This document shows, piece by piece, positions 5,937-5,996 of a DNA stretch of 5,996 bases. Location of the stretch: positions 1-5,996 of the forward strand of contig JAJRUA010000407.1 of the NCBI GenBank assembly GCA_024278035.1, given 5' to 3'. Below the pieces are notes generated by a model. The model saw nothing but the letters and a program-made list of their open reading frames with translations, did no database searches and was not told the origin of the DNA. This DNA is from Planctomycetota bacterium (GTDB lineage Bacteria > Planctomycetota > Planctomycetia > Pirellulales > Lacipirellulaceae). Position numbers and translations under genes: made by a program. Position 1 is the stretch's first letter; every line of letters starts with the position of its first letter.

Positions 5937-5996
5937 CCGCTCTCGAAACAGAGATCACTGCGCGGCCGGCGAAATCTTCGCAAAGCCTTGCAATAA

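Noticed and set aside
5545..5958. 137-codon minus-strand frame overlapping the end of the HEPN-like gene
   Set aside because: Two thirds of it is antisense to the HEPN-like gene, it lacks a credible start context, and its remainder crosses the inverted-repeat cluster.

Overview
The window looks like chromosomal DNA from an environmental bacterium, most likely a planctomycete (Pirellula-like). I base this on moderate GC, many starts with weak or no Shine-Dalgarno sequence, and an IS66-type transposase variant that I associate with that phylum. The assignment is an inference and no phylogenetic marker is present.

Left half: a 38-codon C-terminal fragment of an unidentified gene ends at 118. 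After a spacer carrying a large imperfect inverted repeat (134-203) comes gnd, a complete 6-phosphogluconate dehydrogenase of the oxidative pentose phosphate pathway. Its best start is GTG 346, behind an AGGAAG ribosome binding site. Sixteen bases after its stop lies a 29-codon scrap of a classical IS66 transposase C-terminus. The next ~340 bases hold no recognisable gene. A complete small citrate synthase (TCA cycle, or methylcitrate synthase) then runs on the minus strand, tail to tail with gnd. The two are housekeeping enzymes of central carbon metabolism.

Right half: this is accessory DNA. A second, different IS66-like transposase lies on the minus strand (about 3553-4260). It is a pseudogene: it lacks its N-terminus, appears to have lost the catalytic middle by deletion between two HAG-containing sites, and has an amber codon at 3850-3852 with the same frame continuing after it. 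Upstream of it, in another frame, is the intact 5' end of a small gene (strong AGGAG, ATG at 4337) that breaks off after about 22 codons.

Divergent from that fragment is an intact 437-residue protein (4497-5810). It has a beta-rich N-terminal half and a helical C-terminal half containing RNALVH, an R-x4-H motif of the HEPN type. HEPN proteins are often RNases in defence or toxin systems, so this gene is the best candidate for a little-described function. A perfect 9-bp palindrome (4412-4436) sits midway in the divergent promoter region, its CTGTTAA core recurs twice just after the gene, and the gene is followed by a dense cluster of CCGAAA/TTTCGG inverted repeats. The picture is a probable defence-type cargo gene in an insertion-sequence graveyard beside housekeeping genes. 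No CRISPR array, tRNA or rRNA was seen.
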